Below the pieces are notes generated by a model. That model was given only the letters and a program-made list of their open reading frames with translations. It did no database searches and was not told the origin of the DNA. Of a DNA stretch of 64,000 bases, positions 7,720 through 16,350 are shown piece by piece. Where the stretch lies: positions 36,039 through 100,038 of the forward strand of contig PAPT01000032.1 of the NCBI GenBank assembly GCA_002708995.1, written 5' to 3'. The DNA is from Geminicoccus sp. GTDB taxonomy: Bacteria; Pseudomonadota; Alphaproteobacteria; UBA7985. A program made the translations under genes and the position numbers. The stretch's first letter is position 1, and every line of letters begins with the position of its first letter.

Positions 7720-9036
7720 ATGACCCTTTCGCTCTTCGACGATGACCCAACGACCGCTGCCGCTGCCGCAACGGTGACCTCTGACCAGCCATTTGACCAG
7801 CCCTTCGACCCGAGGCCGGGGGCGGCCCGTGCGCGGCTGCAGGCCTTCCTGCCCCAGTCCGGCAAGCGCTATGCCGCGCAACGCAACTCCGACTTCGGCC
7901 CCGGCAAGCACCAGAAGGTGTCGGCGCTGTCGCCCTGGCTGCGTCGCCGGATCATTCTGGAGACCGAAGTGCTCGAAGCCGTGCTCGGCGCACAGTCGGC
8001 CGCCAGTGCCGAAAAGTTCATACAGGAGGTGTTCTGGCGCGGTTACTTCAAGGGCTGGCTGGAGCACCGACCCGAGGTTTGGCAGCGCTATCGCCGCCGG
8101 GTGACCGACCTGCTGGGACAGCTGGAAACTGACGCGGCCCTGCGCGCGCGCTACGAGGAAGCGGTCGCGGGCCGGACCGGGATCGCTTGCTTCGACGCCT
8201 GGGCGCAGGAGCTGACGACGACCCACTATCTGCACAACCACGCGCGCATGTGGTTCGCCAGTATCTGGATCTTCACCCTGCGACTGCCGTGGGAGCTGGG
8301 CGCCGACTTCTTTTTCCGCCACCTGCTCGACGGGGATGCGGCGTCGAACACCTGCTCGTGGCGGTGGGTCGGGGGGCTGCACACCGCCGGTAAGACCTAC
8401 CTCGCCCGGGCTGCGAACATCCGCGAATACACCGCCGGTCGGTTCGACCCGGCAGGCCAGCTGGCGGTGACGGCGCCCGCGCTGGAAGAACCCGCCCTGG
8501 GGCCACGGACGCCGCCGAGCTTCGCCGACGCCGATCTGGCGGGGCGGCGGGTGGGCCTGCTGATCACAGGTGAAGACTGCGCAGCCGAGGGGCTGGAGGC
8601 CGATCACCCCGGGCTCCCCGCGCCGGCCGCGCTGGCCGGGTGGAGCGCGCCCGTGCCCCGGTCCCTGCTGCCCACGGCACCGAGGGTCGAGCAGTTCACG
8701 GCGGGGGCGGTCGAAGGCGCGGTGCAGGCGGCTGAGGCCCGCCACGGGCTGGAAGCCCGCCGGCTGGGGTCGGAGGCATCAGCCTCCGCTGCAGAAGGCA
8801 TGGCCGCAGCGCTGGCCGATTGGGCGCAGGCGCATCAGCTCGACTGTATTGTCACCGCTCGCCTGCCTGTCGGTCCGCAGCGGCAGGCCGTTCACCGCGC
8901 CATGCGTGGGCTGGCGACGCCGCTGGTCGAGCTGGATCGCCACTACGATCGGCTGGTCTGGCCGCACGCGCGGGCGGGCTTTTTCGGGCTGAAAAAGCAG
9001 ATCCCAGGGATTCTGCGCGACCTCGGCATGCCCTGA
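7720..9036 (+). CDS. Photolyase/cryptochrome-like FAD-binding protein with unusual domain order
   Basis: 438 residues from the ATG at 7720. The first ~260 residues hold the FAD-binding helical domain of photolyases. KFIQEVFWRGYFKGWL is the region around the E-xx-WR motif. HYLHNHARMWFASIW is the classical N-HxR-M flavin motif, and ASNTCSWRWVGGLHTAGKTY the W-W-G loop. The usual N-terminal alpha/beta antenna domain is missing. Instead the C-terminal ~170 residues form an alpha/beta region (GRRVGLLITGEDC, then WAQAHQLDCIVTARLPVGPQ, then TPLVELDRHYDRLVWPH). The protein may be a circularly permuted or rebuilt relative. DNA repair is only inferred from the flavin domain. Confidence 0.75.
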   Translation: MTLSLFDDDPTTAAAAATVTSDQPFDQPFDPRPGAARARLQAFLPQSGKRYAAQRNSDFGPGKHQKVSALSPWLRRRIILETEVLEAVLGAQSAASAEKFIQEVFWRGYFKGWLEHRPEVWQRYRRRVTDLLGQLETDAALRARYEEAVAGRTGIACFDAWAQELTTTHYLHNHARMWFASIWIFTLRLPWELGADFFFRHLLDGDAASNTCSWRWVGGLHTAGKTYLARAANIREYTAGRFDPAGQLAVTAPALEEPALGPRTPPSFADADLAGRRVGLLITGEDCAAEGLEADHPGLPAPAALAGWSAPVPRSLLPTAPRVEQFTAGAVEGAVQAAEARHGLEARRLGSEASASAAEGMAAALADWAQAHQLDCIVTARLPVGPQRQAVHRAMRGLATPLVELDRHYDRLVWPHARAGFFGLKKQIPGILRDLGMP

Positions 9037-9051
9037 TCCGCCGCGCTTTGC

Positions 9052-10935
9052 CTAGCTGGTGATCGCGTGCGGGGGCAGGTCCAGTGCCGGGTTCTGGTCG
9101 AAGAACCCCTCGGGCATCCAGTGCAGTGACGCGTAGACCACCGGCTGCACCGGCCAGTCTTCGGGCCGCGGCAGGTGGTGGAAGTTCATCGTGTACCAGA
9201 CGACCACGTCTTCATCCTCCAGCGACCGGTCGGCCTCGACCCAGCGCGGCAGGCCATCCCCGCCCGGGTGCTGGTTGGGGAACCAGCCCGCAGGATAGAG
9301 CTGCTCGGGGTCATACTGGGTCGCCCAGAAGTGCTTGAACATGAACCCGGCCCGCTGCGCTACGGGTGATTCCGGCTGCAGGTAGGGCAGGGTGTTCTGA
9401 CCCGGTACCAGCCGGTAGGCGGTGTGCTGCCCCAGCGAGTTGGTCTGGCTGGTGTTGACAATCTTCCACGAGCGCGAGCGGGCGATGTCGATCTCCCGCG
9501 CGGCCTCACTCTCCCGGCTCAGCGGGCGCTCGAAGATGTTCACTGCGTTGCCGTGCGGGTTGTCAGGCCCCAACGGAGCGGCCTCGAAATCCTGCTCCCG
9601 GACCGCGTTCTCGGGGCCGTCCACGCACATGTCGAAGCGGAAGTTGAAGGAGTGCTGGTGGACGTGGCTGGCGATACCGGGCGCGATCAGCGCGCCGTAC
9701 TTGGGCTGTTCCCCCGGCGGGACGGCGGTGGGGAAGGGGATGCCCGTTGCCTTGATTTCGGTGCCGATGGTGCCGTCCTGATAGAAGTACCAGAAGAAGC
9801 CGTAGACGTAGTTACCAATGGTGGCGATCGATGAAATCACCAGCCGCCGCGAGCGTACCGCGCGGAACTTGCCCGTGTGCGAGTCCGTGTGCTTCCAAAG
9901 CAGGCCGAAGTCTTCCTCGTGCATGCACACCGCGTTGCGGATCGCGGCCGGCTTGCCGTCCCAGTCGTGGGCACAGACATCGAAGTAGTGGATGTGACCG
10001 AGGCAGTCGCAGCCGAGCTTGAGGCTGTCCAGCGCGGTGCCGATACCATACTCGCCGGTATCGAAGGCATTGCGGCGGAAATTTCCGCCCGTCGGGTCAC
10101 CGTAGGGGACGACCATCTCTGCCATCGAGGCCCGGTTCATGATCGGCCGCAGTCGCCCACCGTCCTCGTAGCCGATGTCGTGCAGCACCAGCCCCTCGCG
10201 CAGGTCAAAGCCCACGCGCACGTTCCAGCGTTGCCACCGCACCGCATAGCCATCGATCTCGAAGCTCGGCCCCTCGGGCTGGGTGATGTTGAGCGGCTTG
10301 ACGTCGTCGCGCAGGCCTTCGCTGGGCCGGATCGCGGCCGTATCGGGGGGGAGCGGAACCACGCCGAAGTCATCGACCCTCAGCACCGTGCCCGCGGCCA
10401 GATCCATGACCGGGTGCAGGTTGGCGATCGGGCGGCCGTAGCGGTTGTCACCGGCGTCATTGATCACCCAGCAGTGGCAGTAAGCGATGCGCTTGCCTTC
10501 TTCGCCCTCAATACCGAAGTTGCCGGGCGCCCACGTCTCGATCAGTACGGTGTCGAGATCGGTGATGCCGCGCTTGGCCAGCGCCTCGACCACGCGCGGG
10601 TCGGCCTTGGCGATCTTGTCGCTGGCGTCGAACTCATCGGGTGGAATGCGCGCCTGAACACCCGGGACATGCTCCCACGACAGCAGCTTGTCCTGATCCA
10701 GATCGACCCGGCCGCGGAAGGTGCGGTTGCTCGCTCGCTCATAACAGCAGACGTAGGCACGCCGGGGCGGGACGGTGCCGCTGTCGTTGAAGGCAGCGCG
10801 CTCGGCGCGGCTGGGTTCATCCAACGTGATGGTCTCGAAGAATGAATTAGGGTCCAGACCAGCCTGCGCCCGGATGCAGGCAGCGGCGGCGGCGATTTCT
10901 TCGGCGAAGAGCGGTTCCAGTGGATGGTCAGGCAT
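9052..10935 (-). CDS. tynA: Copper-containing primary-amine oxidase
   Basis: 627 residues, the usual length for the bacterial enzymes that lack the extra N-terminal D1 domain. It oxidises primary amines to aldehydes, releasing ammonia and hydrogen peroxide. The catalytic base is D292 in FDTGEYGIG. The TPQ precursor is Y376 in TIGNYVYG. Copper ligands are H426 and H428 in HVHQHSF, plus the His in NFHHLPRPEDWPVQP near the C-terminus. There is no signal peptide, so it is cytoplasmic or exported by another route. It is a stand-alone gene and the substrate (tyramine, phenylethylamine or other) is not determined by sequence. Confidence 0.92.
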   Translation of the reverse strand: MPDHPLEPLFAEEIAAAAACIRAQAGLDPNSFFETITLDEPSRAERAAFNDSGTVPPRRAYVCCYERASNRTFRGRVDLDQDKLLSWEHVPGVQARIPPDEFDASDKIAKADPRVVEALAKRGITDLDTVLIETWAPGNFGIEGEEGKRIAYCHCWVINDAGDNRYGRPIANLHPVMDLAAGTVLRVDDFGVVPLPPDTAAIRPSEGLRDDVKPLNITQPEGPSFEIDGYAVRWQRWNVRVGFDLREGLVLHDIGYEDGGRLRPIMNRASMAEMVVPYGDPTGGNFRRNAFDTGEYGIGTALDSLKLGCDCLGHIHYFDVCAHDWDGKPAAIRNAVCMHEEDFGLLWKHTDSHTGKFRAVRSRRLVISSIATIGNYVYGFFWYFYQDGTIGTEIKATGIPFPTAVPPGEQPKYGALIAPGIASHVHQHSFNFRFDMCVDGPENAVREQDFEAAPLGPDNPHGNAVNIFERPLSRESEAAREIDIARSRSWKIVNTSQTNSLGQHTAYRLVPGQNTLPYLQPESPVAQRAGFMFKHFWATQYDPEQLYPAGWFPNQHPGGDGLPRWVEADRSLEDEDVVVWYTMNFHHLPRPEDWPVQPVVYASLHWMPEGFFDQNPALDLPPHAITS

Positions 10936-11054
10936 AGTGTCTCGGGATGCTGTGGGGTCAGAACTGACAGGCCACCACGCTCCCCCGAACCGGCGCAGGG
11001 GTCAAGGGACGAGCTGGCGCAGGCAAGCGCGATGCGGGCTATGAGGATTTTGGC

Positions 11055-11843
11055 TCAGGTTTTCCACCCTGGCTCGAGCGCCTCGACCTTGCGGATCAGC
11101 GCAGGCCACTCTGGGTGACGCTGCTTTGCGCCGGCCTGGGCGGAGCCACCCTCGAACTGCTGTCGGCAGTTGACCATGATCGCTTCGGGGATCGGGATCA
11201 CCCGGCCCGTCGCCATGGCTGAGAGCTGGACTTCGGTGTTACGGATGAAGGCGAGGTGCCGGACGAAGGCCCAAGCGCAGTCGGGGCCGGCGGTGATCAG
11301 GCCGTGATGGCGAAGCAGCAGCGTGTGGTGCGCCTCGCCCATGGCCGCGACCAGCCTCGGCCCCTCGGAACCATCGAGCACGATGCCTTCGAAGTCGTGA
11401 TAGCCGACGCGTTCGAAAAACTGGCAGCCCTCCTGGGTGACAGGCACGCAGGGAGCGTCGGTCGCCGACAGCGCCTGGCTGATGGGTTCGTGGGTGTGGA
11501 TGATGCAGTGCAGGTCGGCGCGCGCGCGGTGCAGCGTCGAATGGATCGTGTATCCGGCCAGATTGACCGGCCACGGGCTATCCGAAATCTTTTCACCGGA
11601 CAGCGTAACCCGCACCAGATTGCTGGCCGTGATCTCGTCGTAACGCAGCCCGAAGGGGTTTATCAGGAAGTCATCCGTGCCCGGGACCCGCAAGGTGATG
11701 TGATTGTAGACGATGCTGGTCCAGCCATAGAGCTCGACCAGATGATAGGTCGCCGCTAGCTCCAGTCTGGCCTGCCACTCGGCCACGTCCATGCTGCCCG
11801 GCGCCGGGGGAAGGTCGGCGATTGCGTCGAGGAACGTGCCCAT
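11055..11843 (-). CDS. Class II aldolase/adducin family protein
   Basis: 262 residues from the ATG at 11843 (MGTFLDAIADL). A longer frame reaches 12020 but lacks homology upstream. Family marks are YNHITLRVPG (the N-H-S/T phosphate loop), FLINPFGLRYDEITASNL, and the zinc motif HTHEPISQAL, with LLLRHHGLITAG supplying the later His. Family members cleave or decarboxylate small sugar or acid substrates, and many unassigned members occur in proteobacteria. The gene is monocistronic and divergent from the broken GST gene. No substrate prediction is justified. Confidence 0.85.
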   Translation of the reverse strand: MGTFLDAIADLPPAPGSMDVAEWQARLELAATYHLVELYGWTSIVYNHITLRVPGTDDFLINPFGLRYDEITASNLVRVTLSGEKISDSPWPVNLAGYTIHSTLHRARADLHCIIHTHEPISQALSATDAPCVPVTQEGCQFFERVGYHDFEGIVLDGSEGPRLVAAMGEAHHTLLLRHHGLITAGPDCAWAFVRHLAFIRNTEVQLSAMATGRVIPIPEAIMVNCRQQFEGGSAQAGAKQRHPEWPALIRKVEALEPGWKT

Positions 11844-12062
11844 ATCAGTCACCTGCTTGCCAGTTTTGTGCCGTGTACGTGTGACACGAGCAGGCGGTTG
11901 CGCCAAGGCAGTTGCGCCTGCGGCGCTGTCCGCTGGGCTGCAGGCCCATTCTGATCTGACAGATGTCTGGCGGGCCGCAGCGTTCTTCGCAGCCAGCGCA
12001 GTAAGCGATATGCTGCGCACAGCGGCGTTGGACCATCAGCGCCGGTCACAGAGGAATGTGGC

Positions 12063-12843
12063 GTGCTCCAGCTTTACTACTTTCCGATGGTAAGTCCGCC
12101 TGATCCTCGATGAGAAGCGGGTCGACTTTACCGCCCGGGTGCTCGACCGCGATGCGGGTGACCTGCTCACACCCGACTATCTGCGCTTCAACCCCAATGC
12201 CGTGGTGCCGACGCTGGTCCATGACGGCCACGTCGTCATCGAATCATTGATCATCATGGCCTACATCGACCATGCCTTTGTGGGACCGGCGCTCTCCCCC
12301 GGGGATCCGCTGGGCCGTGCGCGCATGCAGATGTGGATGAAGCAGGCTGATGAAAAGTATCTGCCCTCGATAGGCGCGGTGACCTACGGCACATTCCGGC
12401 GTCGGGAGATCCTCGAACAACACGGTGATCATCTCGAGGCCTACTACAGCGATATACCCGACCCCGACCGCCGCGCGCAGCGCCGGTCCGTGGTCGAGCA
12501 GGGTATTCGGTCACCCCATGCCCGACAGGGTATTGTCACTCTGCAGCAGATGCTAGTCGACATCAAAGCTGCCGTCAGCGATCAACCCTATCTATGCGGG
12601 GCGGCGTACAGCCTCGCTGACGCCTCGGTGACGCCCTTTGTCTCGCGCCTGAATGAGCTCGCGCTGGACTGGATGTGGGCGGACCTCCCCGGCGTGCGCC
12701 GCTGGTGGGACCGGATCCGGGCACGGGCATCCCTCGATGCCGTCTTCGGTGCCTTTCCCAACCCGGACCGGATCCGCCGCCTGCGGGAAGCCGGGCTGGA
12801 GGCACGGCCAGCGGTCGAAGAGATCCTGTTAGGCGCGGCCTAG
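12063..12843 (+). pseudogene. Glutathione S-transferase gene broken by a small deletion and frameshift
   Basis: A GTG at 12063 starts VLQLYYFPM, the first strand of a GST thioredoxin domain, but that frame ends at TGA 12111-12113. Frame 1 resumes the family exactly after it: VRLILDEKRVDF, then NPNAVVPTLVHDG and IESLIIMAYIDHAF. The C-terminal helical domain (YSLADASVTPFVSRLNELAL) continues to the stop at 12843. The five or six residues that carry the catalytic Ser/Cys, between FPM and VRL, are missing together with the frame. Translation from GTG 12139 would give a 234-residue protein without the first strand. It is most likely inactive. Confidence 0.7.
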
Positions 12844-13036
12844 CACCCGGCCACAGCCCGGCTCTCTGCTGCCATGTTGACGGGTACGTGATGGGACTCC
12901 TCGCCGGGCTGGACCGCTTCGATGAGGCGGGCCAAGTTGAGGTATTCGGGGAGAAGCTGATGGCGAGTTATCGGTTAATGCGGTCGCAGTACCGTGATGC
13001 TTGAACTGCCAACTGAAGCCATGGTGTGAATGTCGT

Positions 13037-14326
13037 TTATACCGATGGATTTTCTAATCGAGCTTCATTGATTAACCGGGAACTTCCGCGCCTCAATATG
13101 GTGTGAGTAATCGGGTGCGCTTTAGAGATGATAGTACCGTGGCGCACAACCGCCAGACGATGGGCGCGCAATCGAATGGCCTCAATTTTGTCGTCTGCCT
13201 GCAAAATAATGAAATTCGCATCGCATCCCTTCGCGAAGCCATAGCCAGATAGTCCCATGATCTTCGCTGAATTCACGGTCACTGCATCAAAACACCAATC
13301 CATATCGGCGCGACTAGAAAGCTGCCCAACGTGAAGCCCCATAAAGGCGACATCGAGCATGTCGGCCTTACCAAGGGAGTACCATGGATCCATCATGCAG
13401 TCTGAGCCGAAACCGACCGTAATTCCTGCATCGCGCAACTCACGAACACGGGTCTGCCCGCGGCGTTTTGGATAAGTATCGTGGCGGCCTTGCAGCATGA
13501 TATTTATCAACGGGTTCGGAATCGCATGAACGCCGGCTTCTGCAATCAGTGGAATTAGTTTTGATACATAGTAGTTGTCCATTGAATGCATTGACGTCAG
13601 GTGTGATCCTGCAACTCGTCCCTGCAATCCCAGCCGCTGGGCTTCATAAGCCAGTGTTTCGATGTGACGGCTGTGCGGATCGTCGCTTTCGTCGCAGTGC
13701 ATATCCACCATCAGCCCCCGCTGTTCTGCAATCTCGCACAAGAGCCGCACACTTTTCGCCCCTTCAGACATCGTGCGTTCGAAATGCGGGATACCCCCCA
13801 CCACATCTACTCCCATTTCCAGTGCTCGTATCGTGTTCTCCATGGCCGTTGGATCGCGGAGTAAACCGTCTTGCGGAAACGCTACCAACTGCAGATCAAG
13901 AATATCCTTAACCTTCTCGCGGACCTCTAACAGGGCTTGGACCCCCTTGAGTTCGTCATCACAAGTGTCCACGTGGCTTCGAATGGCTCCGATACCCTTA
14001 GCCGCAGCTAAGTCACAATAATTCAACGCGCGCTCGATGATGTCATCTACTGATTGGATCGGTTTCAATTCACCCCATAGTCCGATCCCTTCAAGCAAAG
14101 TCCCTGAAACATTTGTGCGCGGGGTCCCAAGGGACAACGTTGCATCCATGTGAAAATGCGGGTCGACAAAAGGCGGAGATACCAGATAGCCCTCTGCGTC
14201 GATTGTATCCCTCGCCTCTCCGGTGATGTTGGCTTCGACAGCAACGATCTTTCCGCCGTTACAGGCGATATCAACGCCTATCCGACCATCCGTCAGGTTG
14301 GCGTTTTTGACGATTAGATCGAACAT
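13037..14326 (-). CDS. codA: Cytosine deaminase-like amidohydrolase
   Basis: 429 residues from an ATG with AGGAGA upstream, the last gene of the leftward transport operon (10 bp after the permease). PHFHMDATL gives the first two metal histidines and VDMHCDESDD the catalytic His/Glu region. AGSHLTSMHSMDNYYVSKL and NIMLQGRHDTYPKRRGQTR match the E. coli CodA substrate region. FGSDCMMDPWYSLGKADML contains the metal Asp. It should hydrolyse cytosine or a related aminopyrimidine/triazine to the oxo form and ammonia. The importer upstream would supply the substrate. Base composition over this operon is visibly more AT-rich than in the flanks, hinting at acquisition. Confidence 0.88.
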   Translation of the reverse strand: MFDLIVKNANLTDGRIGVDIACNGGKIVAVEANITGEARDTIDAEGYLVSPPFVDPHFHMDATLSLGTPRTNVSGTLLEGIGLWGELKPIQSVDDIIERALNYCDLAAAKGIGAIRSHVDTCDDELKGVQALLEVREKVKDILDLQLVAFPQDGLLRDPTAMENTIRALEMGVDVVGGIPHFERTMSEGAKSVRLLCEIAEQRGLMVDMHCDESDDPHSRHIETLAYEAQRLGLQGRVAGSHLTSMHSMDNYYVSKLIPLIAEAGVHAIPNPLINIMLQGRHDTYPKRRGQTRVRELRDAGITVGFGSDCMMDPWYSLGKADMLDVAFMGLHVGQLSSRADMDWCFDAVTVNSAKIMGLSGYGFAKGCDANFIILQADDKIEAIRLRAHRLAVVRHGTIISKAHPITHTILRRGSSRLINEARLENPSV

Positions 14327-14335
14327 AGCAGTCTC

Positions 14336-15277
14336 CTAGCGTTGACCTTTGAACCAAGGTGTCAGCAATGCTCTTGGATAATCTGCAGAGCGAGCAGCAA
14401 TGACAAGGGCGACAATCGACAGAATATAGGGAGCCATTAGGAACACCTGGCCTGGAACGGCCGCTCCCATTTGGGTTTGTAACCGCACTTGCAGCGCGTC
14501 AAATGCCCCGAAAAGAAGCGCTCCTAGCAGCGCCTTACCCGGTCGCCAACTCGCAAATATGACCAATGCGATACACACCCAGCCCCGTCCATTTACCATA
14601 CCAAAGAAGAATGCATCGAAGGCCGACATCGTCAGAAAGGCTCCCCCTAAAGCCATAAGCGAGGAGCCGGCGGTAACCGCGCCAATTCTAAGCGCGAAGA
14701 CAGACAGCCCTTGCGCCTCAACACTATCGGGGTTGTCACCAACAGCCTGTATTGCAATACCAAGCGCGGTGCGGTTCATGACGTACCAGACCGCCACGAC
14801 CATGAACAACGCCAGCCAGGTCAGCGCGGTTTGCTGGAACAACACTGTCCCAAAAAAGGGAAGATCGGCCAACACAGGAAAATCCAATGGCTGGAACGGT
14901 TCGATCCTTGGCGGCGACGATACGTTAGGCAATGCTGTGCGGTAAGAGAAGTAGCTAACCGAGGTGGCGAACAGCGTGATCCCAAGACCACTTACGTGCT
15001 GAGAAAGTCCAAGGGGTACTGTAAGAATGGCGTGAAGTAATCCAAAGAATGCACCCGCCAATGCCGCAACCAAAACACCACCCCAAAGGCCTGCACCCAG
15101 CCAGACAGCCAACCAGCCGCACATAGCGCCAACGACAAAAATCCCCTCAATACCAAGATTTAGGACCCCTGCTCGTTCGCATAGAAGCGCTCCGAGAACG
15201 CCAAAGATTAGCGGTGTCGCGATCCGTAAGGAGGCCGCCCAGAAGCTCTCGCTCAACAGTATGTTAAGGATATCCAT
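14336..15277 (-). CDS. BMP-type ABC importer permease 2 (BPD_transp_2 family)
   Basis: 313 residues from the ATG at 15277 (MDILNILLSESFW). This start overlaps the previous gene's TGA as TGATG, showing translational coupling. There are eight or more hydrophobic segments. The family motif region LCERAGVLNLGIEGIFVVGAM matches NupQ/YufQ-like inner-membrane permeases, which pair with a second permease to import nucleosides or nucleobases. GWVCIALVIFASWRPGKALLG is the conserved cytoplasmic coupling region. Confidence 0.88.
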   Translation of the reverse strand: MDILNILLSESFWAASLRIATPLIFGVLGALLCERAGVLNLGIEGIFVVGAMCGWLAVWLGAGLWGGVLVAALAGAFFGLLHAILTVPLGLSQHVSGLGITLFATSVSYFSYRTALPNVSSPPRIEPFQPLDFPVLADLPFFGTVLFQQTALTWLALFMVVAVWYVMNRTALGIAIQAVGDNPDSVEAQGLSVFALRIGAVTAGSSLMALGGAFLTMSAFDAFFFGMVNGRGWVCIALVIFASWRPGKALLGALLFGAFDALQVRLQTQMGAAVPGQVFLMAPYILSIVALVIAARSADYPRALLTPWFKGQR

Positions 15278-16350
15278 CACGATGTCGTATTTCCTTTGTC
15301 GGCTCGGATGATGCGGTATTTGGCGATAAAACCTCCGATCAGAACACAAAGCAGCGACATCGACACGACAAGGTCAGCAAGAAAAGACGAAACCCCCATT
15401 GCGCGGCTCATAGAGTCCGCGCCCACAAAAACCGAAGCAATAAAAATGGCTGCCACGACCACGCCAATGGGAGAGAGACCTGCAAGCATTGCGACGACGA
15501 TGCCAGTATAGCCAAAACCAGGTGAAAGATCCGCCGTTAGATAGCCCTTCAAACCGGCCACCTCACTAACACCAGCTAGGCCCGCAAGCCCGCCTGAGAT
15601 AATAGCAACGCTATACAGTGATCGCTTCACCTTAATCCCCGCATGGCGAGCGGCGACAGCGTTTTCGCCGACTGCACGCAGCTGGAAGCCCCAAACTGAG
15701 CGCGCCAGCATGAACTGGGCTACGAGTGCGGCGATCAGTGCAATAATCAAACCGGAATGCACGCGCATCCGGTCCATCAAGCGCGGCAACATGCCTTGAT
15801 CCAACACGGGAGCGGATTGAGGCCAACCAAGGCCCATGGGATCTTGCAATGGTCCTTCAAGCATCATTTGAACGAAGATCAGAATAATGAAGTTAAGCAA
15901 CAGGGTGGTGACTACTTCATCAGCCCCGAACCGCGCTTTCAAGAATGTGGGTGCGGCCATTCCGGCCGCTCCAGCCGCTGCACCAAAGACGATAATCAAC
16001 GGTATGAGTATGAACCCAGCAACATCAAATGCGCCGACACCAACCGCAACAGCAGCCATAGCTCCAAGATAAAGTTGACCCTCAGCCCCGATATTCCAGA
16101 GCTTGGCGCGAAAAGCGAGAGCAGCGGCGAGCCCGGTGAAGATCAGAGGTGTAGCGCGTGTCAACATTTCGGAGATGGCAAATACAGAGCCGAAGACGCC
16201 CTTGATCATCTGACCGTAGGCAGCAATCGGGTTTGCACCCGCTAATAGTAGGGGAATTGCCGCCAATGCGAGTGAGACAAACGCTGAAAGGACCGGGATT
16301 CCGAACTCAAACATTCGCGAGGTTTTACTTCTAGGTTCAATTCGGATCAC
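15277..16350 (-). CDS. BMP-type ABC importer permease 1 (BPD_transp_2 family)
   Basis: 357 residues with about ten membrane segments. FRAKLWNIGAEGQLYLGAMAA is the hallmark of the NupP/YufP permease subgroup, and GYTGIVVAMLAGLSPIGVV the later conserved segment. The ATG overlaps the ATPase gene's stop by 4 bp. It forms the transmembrane heterodimer with the gene at 14336. Substrate preference (purine or pyrimidine compounds) is inferred from the co-operonic cytosine deaminase. Confidence 0.88.
   Translation of the reverse strand: MIRIEPRSKTSRMFEFGIPVLSAFVSLALAAIPLLLAGANPIAAYGQMIKGVFGSVFAISEMLTRATPLIFTGLAAALAFRAKLWNIGAEGQLYLGAMAAVAVGVGAFDVAGFILIPLIIVFGAAAGAAGMAAPTFLKARFGADEVVTTLLLNFIILIFVQMMLEGPLQDPMGLGWPQSAPVLDQGMLPRLMDRMRVHSGLIIALIAALVAQFMLARSVWGFQLRAVGENAVAARHAGIKVKRSLYSVAIISGGLAGLAGVSEVAGLKGYLTADLSPGFGYTGIVVAMLAGLSPIGVVVAAIFIASVFVGADSMSRAMGVSSFLADLVVSMSLLCVLIGGFIAKYRIIRADKGNTTS

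Noticed and set aside
12882..13004. Short frame ending SYRLMRSQYRDA after the GST relic
   Set aside because: It resembles a gene end but has no recognisable family or start; too short to call.
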